A DNA stretch of 64,000 nt, from positions 62,001 through 126,000 of the forward strand of contig JADKIX010000010.1 of assembly GCA_016722635.1 (NCBI GenBank). Direction: 5' to 3'. The translations under genes were made by a program, and so were the position numbers. The notes below the pieces were generated by a model that was not told the DNA's origin, made no database searches, and was given only the letters and a program-made list of their open reading frames with translations. How positions within the stretch are numbered: the stretch's first letter is position 1; every line of letters begins with the position of its first letter. Positions 1 through 10,520 of this stretch are shown piece by piece. This stretch comes from Rhodospirillaceae bacterium. GTDB lineage: Bacteria; Pseudomonadota; Alphaproteobacteria; JAEUKQ01.

Positions 1-1
1 G

Positions 2-1280
2 GCCCAAGGTTCCCTGAAGCTTGATCAACGCAATATTCTCCTGGCGAAGATGACGGATGAAGTGGGGCAACTGGTACTCCGCGATAACTATCTGCAAAGC
101 CAGGCTTTAAGTATATCGCAGTATTTGGGATGGATGTCGCTAGACCAGCAGGCACGTTTCATGCGTTCCTTGGAAAAACAAGGGAAATTAGATCGCGCCA
201 TTGAATTTTTGCCTGATGATGAAATGCTGCGGCAACGCCAAAGCGCTCAACTGGGTTTAACGCGTCCCGAACTCGCTATTCTACTGGCTTATGCCAAAAT
301 GACATTATATGAAGAACTGCTGCCCTCAAGTTTGCCGGATGACCAACAATTGGTGGATGACCTCTATCTATATTTTCCCAAGCCGCTTCAGCAACAATAC
401 CGCCAAGGAATTTCAAGTCATCGCTTGCGGCGGGAAATTATCGCAACTGCCGTCACCAATAGTTTGGTCAATAGGGTGGGGCCATCTTTCCTGTATGTTA
501 TGAAAGAAAGAACGGGCAAAACCGCACCTGATATTACCCGGGCTTATGCCATTACCCGGGCAACATTCAATCTGCGCCAATTATGGTCTGGCATCGAAGA
601 CCTGGACAACAAAGTCAGCGCGGATATCCAGCTGCGGATGTTTATCATCATTAACCGGATGGCGGAAGCTGCGACCTTATGGTTTTTGCAACAAGGCCAG
701 CCTTCCTTAAATATTGCCGACCATTACCAAACCTATTCGCCTGGGTTAACGCTGATATCTCAAAATTTGGAAGATCTTTTAAGTGATCTAGACCGACAAA
801 ATTGGTTCAGTAACTCCAAACAAGCCATTGACCAAGGGGTACCAGAAAGCTTGGCCAATGCTATATATGCCTTGGAATATTTGGAAGCAGGGCTGGATAT
901 TGTTAGGATAGCCCAGGCTTTAAAGGCCGATGTGATGCATGCGGCAGCTGTTTATTTCCGTGCCGGGGATAAATTGCAATTTGATTGGCTGCGGATGCTG
1001 CCATGAAAGTGAATAAGCCAACCCATTGGGAGCGTATGGCGCTAACCGCCTTGTTAGAGGAGCTGGACGCGCAACAAAATGCCATTACAATGTCCATCTT
1101 AAAGGATTCGCCTCATCCAAACAGTAAGGATGTAGAACCTTTGATTGAAGATTGGAGCAAAAGCACCAAAGCGCTTGGGATGATACCCAAAGCTTGCTTG
1201 ATGATTTGCGTAAATCTTCGGCGATTGACTTGGCAAAATTGGTGATTATCAGCCAGCAATTCAAATCATTGTTTAATTGA
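2..1280 (+). CDS. gdhB: NAD-specific glutamate dehydrogenase, C-terminal part (partial, two apparent frameshifts)
   Basis: This is the 3' end of the very large (about 180 kDa) NAD-dependent glutamate dehydrogenase, which converts glutamate to 2-oxoglutarate and ammonia in the cytoplasm. The frame is open from base 2 and contains the family-typical stretch MTDEVGQLVLRDNY near its start. The frame ends at 1006, but the expected continuation (HWERMALTALLEELDAQQ) is found in the next frame from about 990. The last part (SAIDLAKLVIISQQFKSL) is in the third frame to the stop at 1278-1280. Restoring one G in the run at about 993-995 and one in the run at about 1178-1180 makes a single product. Both losses are in G runs, so sequence error is as likely as inactivation. 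The 5' part lies outside the window. Confidence 0.88.
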
Positions 1281-1334
1281 TTTTTTGGCTTGCTGGCCAT
1301 GCCGAGTTATATTTTCATATTCCTGTAAAGGCGG

Positions 1335-2608
1335 ATGGTTTTGGCTGCAACAAAACGTTCAAAAATCAGTTGGTGTTTTTATGATTGGGCAAATTCTGCC
1401 TTCCCGGCAATTATTTCCACCTTTATTTTTAGCACGTATTTTGCAGGTGTGATCGCCCCCGATAAAGAACAGGGGATGGCTTTATGGGGCCAGATGACCA
1501 GTGTGGTGGGCATCATTATAGCCATTCTTAGCCCGTTTTTGGGGGCAATTGCGGATTATCAGCAACGCCGCAAATCCCTGCTGTTCTTTTTTACAGTGGT
1601 TAACATTGTTGCCACCGCGGGTTTATGGGTTGCCTTACCCGGGCAGCAATATGTGATGATCGCGCTGCTGTTGGCGGGCATTGCCACCATCGGTTTTGAA
1701 ATTGCCACGGTTTTTTATAATTCCCTATTACCTTCCCTAGTTGCACCCTCCCATATTGGCCGATTATCCGGTTGGGGCTGGGCGCTTGGCTATGCGGGCG
1801 GCTTATGCAGTTTGGTGATCTGCCTGCTTTTATTTATCCAACCGGAAAACCCCTTGGGGGGATTGGATAAAGTTAGCTTTGAACATGTGCGGGCCACCAA
1901 TCTGGTATGTGCCTTATGGGTTTTATTATTTTCAGGGCCTATATTTCTTTTTGTCAAAGAAGAACGCAAAAGACCTGCGGAATCGCTATGGCAGGTTGCA
2001 AAGATAGGATTCAAAAATGTTTGGTTATTGATTAGAAAACTGCCGCAATATAAGGAAATAGCCTGGTTCCTACTGGCTAAAATGATTTATATTGATGGCT
2101 TGAATACTTTGTTTGCTTTCGGGGCATTTATGCGGCTGGTCAGTTTGGCATGGATATGGCAGAAGTCCTTATTTTTGGTATTTTACTAAATATCACGGCG
2201 GGTATTGGTGCTTTCGGCTTTGCTTGGATCGATGATATCTTCGGCTCACGCCTCACCATTATTGTTTCGCTGTTGGCGGTTTTAATCCTGGGGTTTTGCT
2301 TGGTTATCATCACCGATAAAATGTGGTTTTATATACTGGGGATGATGATTGGGTTGTTCTTTGGGCCAATCCAATCCGCCAGCCGAACCATGTTGGTGCG
2401 GTTATCCCCGCCGGAAATGATCAGTGAGTTTTTTGGCCTTTATTCCTTGGCGGGTAAAGCAACCGCATTTTTGGGGCCAGCTGTGTTAAGCTTTGCCACA
2501 TTGGCCTTTAACAGCCAACGCGCGGGCATGGCCACTGTTCTGGTCTTTATTTTTGTGGGGCTGGTTTTGATGGCATTAATGCCATTAATAGTTAAGAGAA
2601 AACATTGA
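1335..2608 (+). CDS. UMF1-family MFS transporter (one apparent frameshift)
   Basis: This is an inner-membrane major facilitator protein of the UMF1/Atg22-like group; the substrate is unknown. The first 260 or so codons encode the typical N-terminus (SWCFYDWANSAFPAIISTFIF) and several membrane helices. The frame stops at 2189. The C-terminal helices continue in the next frame, which is open from about 2150 to 2608. Adding one G to the GGGG run at about 2120 gives a continuous FAFGGIYAAGQFGMDMAEVL junction, with about 424 residues in total, normal for the family. It follows the dehydrogenase by 55 bases. I infer one intact transporter with a one-base loss. No substrate can be deduced. Confidence 0.8.
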
Positions 2609-2628
2609 TCTTTTTAACGACCTAATTG

Positions 2629-3497
2629 TCACTTACCAGGGCAGTTACTACTCAGACCACTTCGACATAAGGCTTCATTCGCCCGCCTTTGTTCTTCCTC
2701 ACGCCGCCTTTGTTCTTGTAATCGTTTTTCTTCAGCAGCGCGCCGTTCAGCTTCCAGCCGCAAGGTCTCTGCCTCCCGTCGTTGCTGCTCAGGCGTTACC
2801 ACGATAGCGGGTGTTGTTTGGCTAGGGGATGTTGTTGGGTTCACACGAGGGGTGGTGGATAAGGGTTGGCTGGCAGGCGATGGCGATAGAGGTTCTTCCT
2901 TTTTTGGAAAAATAAATTTCCATTGATTTTTAAGTTGATCGAAGAAAGTTTGCGCTTCCTCTACCATCGCTTGGCTTCTCTCAACTTCTTTGACTGCATC
3001 TAATAAAGCTTGTTTGGCTATAATCGAGGGTTTTAGAATTGGGCGCTGGACCAGAACCTTAGCTAACAAAGCAGCGATGTCAGCGACCTTAAGAGGTTGA
3101 TCTTTTCCAGAAGTGCCGGGGAATAAATCAGTCGGCCTACCACTGTTTTGGGGAGTATCGCGCCTAGATCTTAAGCGTTGCATCTGGTATGTCTGGGCTA
3201 AAGAAGGGATTTCTTCAATCTTGGCATCCTTAAACGCTTCGATATAAACCCTGCCTTATTCAGGATGGAAAGGGTTTGTTGATGATATTGCTCTGCTATG
3301 GTTTTTAATCTTAATATAGCTCTTTCAACCTGGTCAATCCGTTGCTGGGGGATAATATATCCTGCATAAACAGCAACCACTATCAAAAACGAGGCAATCC
3401 CGCCCCAGAAAAACGCATCTTTTTTATGCCATTTTTTGGCTTTGGTAGAAACAGGTTTGGAGGCAAGCAAGTTATTGTATTGTGGCCTTAATTGCAT
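2629..3497 (-). CDS. Single-pass membrane protein with charged helical tail (one apparent frameshift)
   Basis: I do not recognise the family. The N-terminus is basic, followed by one membrane segment at residues 29-51 (FFWGGIASFLIVVAVYAGYI) and a helical region. The frame breaks near 3245: adding a T to the TTT run joins it to the downstream frame as GFYIEAFKDAKIEEIPSLAQ. The remainder has a Ser/Thr/Pro/Gln-rich linker and a long Glu/Arg/Gln-rich helix (EAERRAAEEKRLQEQRRR), and ends with two cysteines. It starts two bases after the coupling ATPase gene ends, on the same strand, so the two form an operon. It may be an accessory protein of that ATPase; this is inference from position. Confidence 0.6.
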
Positions 3498-3499
3498 GG

Positions 3500-6022
3500 C
3501 TAATACTCCGGCTGCAGTTTAATGAGATCACGGCGCACAACCCGTCCCCGTTGGATCACAGCAACGGCCATATTTGGCTCGGCCAGTAAGGTATTAATCT
3601 CATCAGGGGCGATTAAACGATGGGCCTTAAAACTCAATTCGGGGGCAGAGTAGTAGAAGTTATCTAACCCTTCATCCCGCATGACCAAATTTTTTAACCT
3701 GCTTCGGTCTTGATTGACGGTATTAATCGCCCGCCATAACCCAACTGCCCAGGATAACCTTGGCGCATTTGCTTTTAGGGCGCGACCATAGCGTGTGGCT
3801 CGCGTATGTTTGTCGGTGCCACTATGCATATAGCGCCCGATGTCCGCGGCTGCATCGGCAATGCCTTTAAAACGGTCAATGGCCGCTTTCCATATTTCGC
3901 CCACCCGTTCGGATAAATAATCGTTACTGTCCTTGGTTTTGGCAGGCAACGATATCAGGTTATTAAAATTACCTAAAAGTTGCAACGCCCCTTCTTCGTT
4001 AAGCCTTTTATATAAACCATCTATATTTTGGGTGGCATAGCAAACAGATAACCCTAAGCTTCGGGCAATTGGCAGCATCGATAAATCATTCTCACTAACC
4101 AAATTTTGCACTTCATCAGCAACCAGCAGGACACGTTTTTGCCCCACTTGTTTCTGCCATTGATCGCCGCGTTTTTTGATTGCATCATAAAGACGGCGTA
4201 AGGCAAACATGCTGATCAACTGGCCGCCCCGGCCGTAAAGGGCTTCAGGCAATAATAATCCGATTTTGGCGCCGGTTAGGCATTCTTCTACCCTGGCACC
4301 CTTGGGGTTCCTAATCCACCCCTAATTTTTCATGGCACGTTAGGTTAGATAACCACAACCGAACCATATTAATAATGCTTTCCCGGGTCTTTTCAGCCAT
4401 GGCAGCCAATTCAATAATAAAATAGCTGGCTGATGACAATTGCCGTTGGGGGGAATGATCCGTAATTGCTTGTTTTAAGGCTTCAGCCCTGAAATCTGGA
4501 TCAACTATTAATTGTTGGATATTGGGTAAAGTATAATCTTTCTGGGAAGCTTCAAGAATGATGGCCGCATGACGGATCATTTGAACGCCCGCATCAATCC
4601 AGTATCGTTCCCCGCTATCTTTTTCATATAAGGCGTTAATTGTTTCAGCGACAGCATCTGGGTTTAGTTGTTCGATAGGATTAAAAGGTAAATGTTCCGG
4701 GCTAATTAGTTGGTACCCTTGCCGGTGCGACAGCTCTAGCGGTAAGCTGCCCTTCCCGTCCAATACCAGCAATCCCACCTGCTCATGTTCCAGCCACTGC
4801 CTGACCAAGGGGCGAATAACGCCGCTGGTTTTACCCGTGCCAGTTGCCCCCAATACGCCCAGATGTGTTGATAGGTCGTGTAAAGATAAGGCAAAAGGTA
4901 ATCCGGCTTCACTTGGCGCCAGGGGGTCACGCCGTTGCGACAACAACCCAGTTGTTTGGCCAAGTTTAATTAAAGGGGTTTTATCCCGGATGGCTTCTTC
5001 AATTTGCTGTGTCCTGGCGGCTTCTAAACTTTTAAAATAATCCCGGCCAGCCGCTTCGATTAATTGCTCTGTTCCAGCGTCTTTAACGGCGTCTTCCAAC
5101 ATTTGCGCCCGTTGACGCAAGGGGGAGGGCAGCCTTGTTTCTTGAATCAGTATTAAGACAATGACCAGGCCGTTACCAACCAAGGTTGATAGGTAAGAGA
5201 AACAAGACCAAACATGGCAGGCACATAACTTGCCAGTAAGATGATGGTGGCTATAATCAGGCGGATTTTGGTTAAAGCAAATATAGCAAAAATCCACCCG
5301 AACAGCAGCAAAGCCATGATAATACTGACGGTTTGCGACATAACACCCACCACAAACCACATGGATAATCCAGCCGATATGGTCAGGTTGCTGAGTTCGC
5401 TGATTTGTTCATCAACACTTGAAAATTCAAGATCAGCGGCCAATATTTGGCCGGCAGTCGCATCGCCATCACGGTCAACAGCCAGAACCCGGAAGCGGTC
5501 TTTTAGGTCAGGCGGCGTTTCCTCAGGGCAGGCTCTTAAAACAGTTCTTTCAATTAATTTTTCAACGGCATCAACTTCCTCTGGTAACACCAGGCGGCAG
5601 CAAAACCTTCGCCAGCCAAAGCTGCCCATAAAAATGGTGGATAAAATAAATAACAAACCCACCGACCACCAGAACCCCATTAAAAATGGTTCTGGATCAG
5701 CATCTAGCCTAACCCCCCAATGGATACTCGAAACCTCTATTAACAATAAAAACAATATTATCGGCAACATTACCCAATTGCGCCAATTATGCATACGTTC
5801 GGCTGCAAAATGGCCAATATTGGATAAATATAGTTTTTGGGCGGCCCATTCTTGAGGGTTTGTTGATAAGCCCTCATTTTCCTTATCCGTGTCCTTGACC
5901 CAGTGAATCCGTGGATCGATATCATTTTGCCATTTTTCTGCAATAGCCATTCGGACAGATTTTTGACGGTATTCACGCAATTTTTCGCGAATATAAAGAA
6001 TTGGATCATCCCGGAACCGCAT
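3500..6022 (-). CDS. TraD/VirD4-like type IV coupling ATPase (two apparent frameshifts)
   Basis: This is a membrane-anchored hexameric-type ATPase that would feed DNA or protein substrates to a type IV secretion channel. The N-terminal ~289 residues (frame 6022 to 5153) contain several membrane helices. A second frame (about 5200 to 4311) holds Walker A (GATGTGKTSG). A third (about 4300 to 3500) holds Walker B (VLLVADEVQNLV) and the C-terminal domain. The pieces join with one-base changes near 5190-5215 and in the GGGG run near 4317-4321 (LGxWIRNPKGARVEECLTGA). It is not like the VirD4 gene at 45.3 kb, which has a different N-terminus and motif spacing. No relaxase or virB gene lies next to it. 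It could be an integrated-element remnant or a live gene with sequence errors. Confidence 0.72.
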
Positions 6023-6194
6023 AACATTCCTCCCTGAACGAATAAGGGTTACCCCAATTGGCTAAATTTTTTTATAAGGGATATGGCGGTGAATACTAGA
6101 ACGGGTTGTTTATGTCCATTGCCCGCATCCCAAATTTTTGACCTTAGATAATAAAACGCCTTAACAAAATCATGCTAAACAAATATAAACTTAT

Positions 6195-6224
6195 TTGACA
6201 AGGTTTTTTTACTGCGATTATATC
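6195..6224 (+). promoter_or_regulatory. Sigma-70-like promoter upstream of the lipoprotein gene
   Basis: There is a perfect -35 (TTGACA, 6195-6200), a 17-18 base spacer and a -10-like TTATAT/TATATC at 6218-6224. It points towards the lipoprotein start at 6349 in the 327-base gap between divergent genes. The assignment is by sequence match only. Confidence 0.5.
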
Positions 6225-6348
6225 AATGAAGTGAATAAACAAGTTCACCAGGGTACTACTTAGGCAAGTTTTTCAACGGACACTGAGGAAGCAACCTGTT
6301 TTTTGAATGAATTAAAATATTTAGGGGAGGAATTTCTAATGAAAAAAT

Positions 6349-6750
6349 ATGTCTTTCGGTGCTTTATTAAGCCTATCTGGCTGTGAAGCCTTGAATACGG
6401 TTGGGTCAACTCTTGGCTTGGTTTCATCCACGGCAAATGTGGTTGATACCTTTACCGATGCCGACAATCAAAAGGCGGAAAGGTTCCGTTTTAAAGGGGA
6501 AAGCTATAATATCCTTTATAAAAAGCAGGATGAGTTCCAGATTGTTAAAGTTTGGCCGAATTTTAGCAAAGGTTATCAAGCAACAGACTTGGCAAAATCA
6601 AATGCCGAAGCGGTCGCCAAAACCTATTTATCTTATAGTATTTGTAAAAACAAACCGGTTCAGGTTCTGCAATTAACGGAAAGCGATAAGTTTTTAAATG
6701 CCGATGGCTATGAGATAACCAAATATATCATGGCTGCCACCTGTAAATAG
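6349..6750 (+). CDS. Small lipoprotein of unknown function
   Basis: The protein has about 133 residues and a short N-terminus ending in a lipobox-like LSLSGC, so it is probably anchored to a membrane by a lipidated cysteine. The rest is soluble and unremarkable, with a C-terminal cysteine. The start is uncertain. A strong ribosome site (GGGGAGG at 6324-6330) lies in front of an ATG at 6339 in a different frame. Removing one A from the A6 run at 6342-6347 would join the two as MKNMSFGALL, giving a better signal peptide. It stands upstream of the first toxin/partner pair. Function unknown. Confidence 0.62.
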   Translation: MSFGALLSLSGCEALNTVGSTLGLVSSTANVVDTFTDADNQKAERFRFKGESYNILYKKQDEFQIVKVWPNFSKGYQATDLAKSNAEAVAKTYLSYSICKNKPVQVLQLTESDKFLNADGYEITKYIMAATCK

Positions 6751-6853
6751 CCTGCTGTTCTAAATATTTAGGTTGGATTTTATAATCATTGAGGATAAGC
6801 CGGTTAATGACCGAGGCTGTCGGGTGGATTTTATATTAAAAAGGGAGGGAGAC

Positions 6854-7066
6854 ATGGAATTAGTAACAGCCGATAAAAACACTGTAACCATTAAGATGAA
6901 TTGGAAGGATGAGTTTGCTCATATTTTTGCGATTTTTCTAGCTGTTATCCAAGAATACAAAAATATTGATCGAGAAATTCATAATATGAGTAAAGAAGAA
7001 GTCAAAAAAATAATAGTTAGTTTAGAAACCATAAGTGATCAGTGTATGCATTTATTAAGAGAATAG
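6854..7066 (+). CDS. Small partner protein of colicin D-like toxin, copy A (putative immunity)
   Basis: The protein has about 70 residues and is a member of a small family present seven times in this window (one copy has two domains). It opens with MELVTADKNTVTIKMNWKDEF, close to the constant MELIAADKDTVTIKM start of the copies at 31-34 kb, followed by a divergent helical half. The start at 6854 is chosen because a good ribosome site (GGGAGGGAG) precedes it and all homologues begin there. It ends 19 bases before the toxin-like gene. By analogy with other toxin operons it would bind and block the product of the next gene; a chaperone role is the main alternative. No known family is recognised. 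Confidence 0.68.
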   Translation: MELVTADKNTVTIKMNWKDEFAHIFAIFLAVIQEYKNIDREIHNMSKEEVKKIIVSLETISDQCMHLLRE

Positions 7067-7085
7067 CTTTTTGAGAACTCACTAA

Positions 7086-8541
7086 ATGACAAATAATCTT
7101 TATAGATTGCACGATGTTTTACCTCCTCTTGTGCAACATAACATGAAGCATATAGATCAATTTAAAGATCCCACTTTGGGAAAACCAATTCTTATCAATA
7201 ATTCTCAGGATATGAAAGGCCACATAGTTAAAACTTTATTTCACCCCGGAACAAAATCTTTTGCAGGTGCAGATAATCGAGATTTTTTTTCAATCCCTGT
7301 ATTAAACACGATGGTGATTATTAACTCGGGCAAAGATAAAAATGGAAACATGTTAGGAGTTACCGCCTACAGGCCTGAAAGAAAGGAAGCCTATCTAATT
7401 GGCTCTCAAAGAAGAGAGCAGAAGTTAGGTCGAAAGGCCACTCTTTCAAAAAGACGGTATTTTGGCATTGCAGCCGGATATTGCCCGGGAACATTTAGAC
7501 CAGCAAAAACAGTCTCCTGAAGCTAAAGTTGCGGCAGACAAAATTGCTGGGGAGAATGATCAACAAAAAGGCCAGGATAAGGCAGTTTCAGCTCATAAAA
7601 CCCCGGAAGCATCAGTCAATAAGGGGCAGGAAAAATCACCCGATTCCCAGCAACAAAGGCCTGCCCAAGGAAAAAATGTTCCCCAACAAGCGGAAATAAA
7701 AAAAACAGAAACCCAGAAACCCGCGGCAGGCAAGCCTGAATCCGCTGAACAACCAAAACAACCGGCCCAACATAAACCTACCATTGATCAATCAGCGGCC
7801 CAGAAAAGCCAGCAAGATAAAATGGTTGCAGCATCAGGTGGGGGTGAGGCGAAAACATCTGCTTCCTCTCAACAAAATACTGCGGAAGGGCAGGGTAAAG
7901 CTACCCAGCCTCAGGTTAGCAAGCCTGAAACTGTTAATCAATCAAAGCAACAAGAATCAGGCAAAGGGCAGATTGCTGGAGAAAAAGCAACCCATCAACC
8001 ATCAGAGGCAAAAAATTCCCCAACAGGTGAACCAAGTAAACCCGATCAACAGGTAGCGTTACAGCCATCCAGCGAGGCTAAAACAAATCAAGCTGCTGTA
8101 AGCCAAAATCAAGCCACGCAACCAGCGGGCCGGTCAGAAGCCTTGCAAAAAATCTATGACCGCCAGCAACCAAACCAGTCGGAACGAACGGCATCAACCC
8201 AGTCAGCAGCGGAACAAAAAACAGGGCCTGAAAATCAACAGGATCAGCAATCTGCCCGCGTTGGGAATAAGGATCAGGCAGCTGTAAAAGACCAATCTAG
8301 TCAGCCGGATCAGCAGGTAACTCAACAAAAAACGGATGCCGCTTCCCCCAAAGAAAATACCCAGCAGCTATCGCCAGCCCAGCAACCACAATCCGTAAAA
8401 GCGGAGGAAGGTAAAGCGGAGAAGCAAGAACAATCAGGCCAATCACAAGCTTTACAAGATATGTATCAACGGCAAGAGCAACAACAAGCTCAGGCAACGG
8501 AAGCCCCCCAACAACAATCATCGGCTCCAGAAATGGGCTAA
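7086..8541 (+). CDS. Colicin D-like toxin, copy A, with long Gln/Pro-rich tail (one frameshift)
   Basis: Residues 1-98 match the toxin domain of the 31-35 kb array: conserved His in MKHIDQF, LFHPGTKSF, NRDFF, VIINSGKD and a terminal YRP. The frame stops at 7520. The shared C-terminal module continues in another frame as DGILALQPDIAREH, matching GGIVALRPEVAREF of the others. One extra G near 7435 would explain the shift. The module is followed by about 330 residues of Gln/Ala/Pro/Lys-rich low-complexity sequence holding two related motifs (ALQKIYDRQQ, ALQDMYQRQE). It lacks the basic tail of the other copies. It lies 24 kb from the array, near the orphan coupling ATPase, which suggests an independent acquisition or a relict. 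The toxin role is inferred from the resemblance to the colicin D tRNase domain. Confidence 0.6.
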
Positions 8542-8819
8542 AAGGAGAAAGCGGCGTATATTTTAAGACCTGCGCTGCTAAGCTTAGCCCCCTTACTTTT
8601 TTGGTGTTTTTGCTTGTATGAGTGCCTTTGCTTCACCAGCAACCTCAAGCTGCCCATATTAAAGGGTGAGTGGGGCAGTTACGTTTCGGTTTGGCGGATA
8701 AATAAGGCTTTATTGTCCTATTTATGTTTTTAAAAGGGATTTTAAAATTGAATGGCAAGCAAATAAAGAGACTATCAGGCAGTTATTGGGATGATAATCT
8801 GCATTAGCAGAAGCTTTAA

Positions 8820-10508
8820 TTATACACTCTTCGTTAACGCCCATTTGATGGTGATTTCAGGATTGGTGGGTAAATTGGTGATGACCAATTGCTGGCTTTT
8901 TTCCAAGGTGCCGTCCTTGCCCAAATAAACGCTTTCCTCGGCAATCACGTCACCCGTGGTGGTACGCAGGTGCCAAATTTGCCCGCTTGGCAATTGCAAT
9001 ACTGCCTGTTGCTGGGCGGATTCTATATGGACAGCAACAGCGGGGTGCAAGTGGAACCGCACCACAAGCTTATGCCCGCCCGCGCTTTTAACGCTGTCTT
9101 CGCCCCGCAGATCAAAGCCATGATTGGCCAAATACAGGCGACGGGTATGAATGGCCCCAAACATTTTTTTATAGCCGTCATGGACGGCCTCGAGCCAGAT
9201 ATTGCCGTTTTCTTCTTGGCGCTGGCACTGGACCGAATTTGGTCCTTTGATCACGCCGCCTTTTTTGCCCAAAAAGCAGGAATTGGTGTCTGCGATGACC
9301 AGGGTGGAATGGGCGGCGGTCGAACGTTGCACATCCTGCCAGGCGGAGGCCGGATGATGGCCGCAATTGACAATCATTGGCTCGAAACCCACCGCTAACT
9401 CAAAACTTAAAGCGCCCGCATGCATATCATGGTCATAGGGAGGTGGCGGTAAAACGCCGGTATCCAAGATCAATACGGTTTGATTGGCTTCCAGCCTGCA
9501 ATAGCCACCCATATGCGCTTGTTGGATCGCCGGTAGTTCTTGGGGATTAAGGCCGGTCGCTGCTAAAATCTGCCTAACCAACCGGGGGTCTTCATGGGTA
9601 CTGCCGTTAAAGGATGGCAGCCCGCCATCCGGTTGTTGTAAATAAAAAGTTGCTGCTGCTAACTTCGTAAGGGATTCTTGCCAAGATAAAGGAACATCCT
9701 GGTTGTTATCGGCAAAGGCAGCGCATAGATCGATCAAATCTTCGAGGACATATAATTGATGCGAGGGGCAGCGTTCGATATATCCGTCAGCATGCAAGAT
9801 TTGCCTGCTTAATTCTTCCTCAAATAAGCGGAAAAAGTAACGGGGGGTGTCCAGCTGCTCATTCAGCAACAGCCAGCCCCGCAGCAAAGTTTTGATGGAG
9901 CGCAATAGCTGATAGCCGAATAAATTTCCAGGCAAACATCTTTTTAAATGGATCCAATGCCTTTTTATCTGCAACATAAAAACCGCTAAAAACTCAGGAT
10001 CATTCTCCCTAGAAAACCAACTTAGGCAATTGATCCATTCATTCAACCGCTCTGCCGCCACAGAGGGCTCCCAGGCAATTCCCTTGATATGCTGGTAATG
10101 GTGCAGCCAGTCGCTGATCACTTGCTTGCTAAAACTATAGGCGGGTTGACCGTCAACCGCCTTGATATCGCGTAACCAACGAAAACCATGGAAATCACGC
10201 CAGAAATAATCAGGAACAGCAGGATCGTTCCAAAGATTTTGGTAAGCAATTTTAAGCGAACCGCATGAGAAAGTACCCGCGAGTATTTCTGAGCCTTTCT
10301 GGGGATCTCCAGGCCACAAATCACGGAAAGAAGCACTGACTGTAAGATTGGCTTGAGTTGGCAATGTCCAGCGGTAAAAAGGGGTGTAGCGGTACAGATT
10401 TTTAAGGGAGTTTAAACTACGCCGCCATACCAACCAAAGTGGCAGGCGGCGGCTGGTTAGGAAACGGGGGGTCAGTTCCCATACATGCTGTAGCCATTGT
10501 TTACTCAT
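8820..10508 (-). CDS. Heparinase II/III family protein
   Basis: The protein has 562 residues and looks like the heparinase II/III-like proteins that sit next to rpe in many alphaproteobacteria. The N-terminal half is an alpha-helical toroid-like region rich in Trp and Leu. The C-terminal half is a beta-rich domain with the conserved MHAGALSFELAVG and VNCGHHPASAW segments. No signal peptide is evident. The real substrate in this lineage is unknown; involvement in surface polysaccharide turnover is only the family expectation. It starts 12 bases after rpe ends on the same strand, so the two are probably co-transcribed. The frame is intact. Confidence 0.82.
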   Translation of the reverse strand: MSKQWLQHVWELTPRFLTSRRLPLWLVWRRSLNSLKNLYRYTPFYRWTLPTQANLTVSASFRDLWPGDPQKGSEILAGTFSCGSLKIAYQNLWNDPAVPDYFWRDFHGFRWLRDIKAVDGQPAYSFSKQVISDWLHHYQHIKGIAWEPSVAAERLNEWINCLSWFSRENDPEFLAVFMLQIKRHWIHLKRCLPGNLFGYQLLRSIKTLLRGWLLLNEQLDTPRYFFRLFEEELSRQILHADGYIERCPSHQLYVLEDLIDLCAAFADNNQDVPLSWQESLTKLAAATFYLQQPDGGLPSFNGSTHEDPRLVRQILAATGLNPQELPAIQQAHMGGYCRLEANQTVLILDTGVLPPPPYDHDMHAGALSFELAVGFEPMIVNCGHHPASAWQDVQRSTAAHSTLVIADTNSCFLGKKGGVIKGPNSVQCQRQEENGNIWLEAVHDGYKKMFGAIHTRRLYLANHGFDLRGEDSVKSAGGHKLVVRFHLHPAVAVHIESAQQQAVLQLPSGQIWHLRTTTGDVIAEESVYLGKDGTLEKSQQLVITNLPTNPEITIKWALTKSV

Positions 10509-10520
10509 ATCACAAAAACC

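Noticed and set aside
5241..5855. A 204-codon open frame on the plus strand inside the coupling ATPase region
   Set aside because: It is antisense to the well-supported ATPase N-terminal part, has no ribosome site, and its composition is that of a shadow frame.
6400..6676. An overlapping open frame inside the lipoprotein gene
   Set aside because: It lies out of frame with the better-supported lipoprotein and has no start signals.
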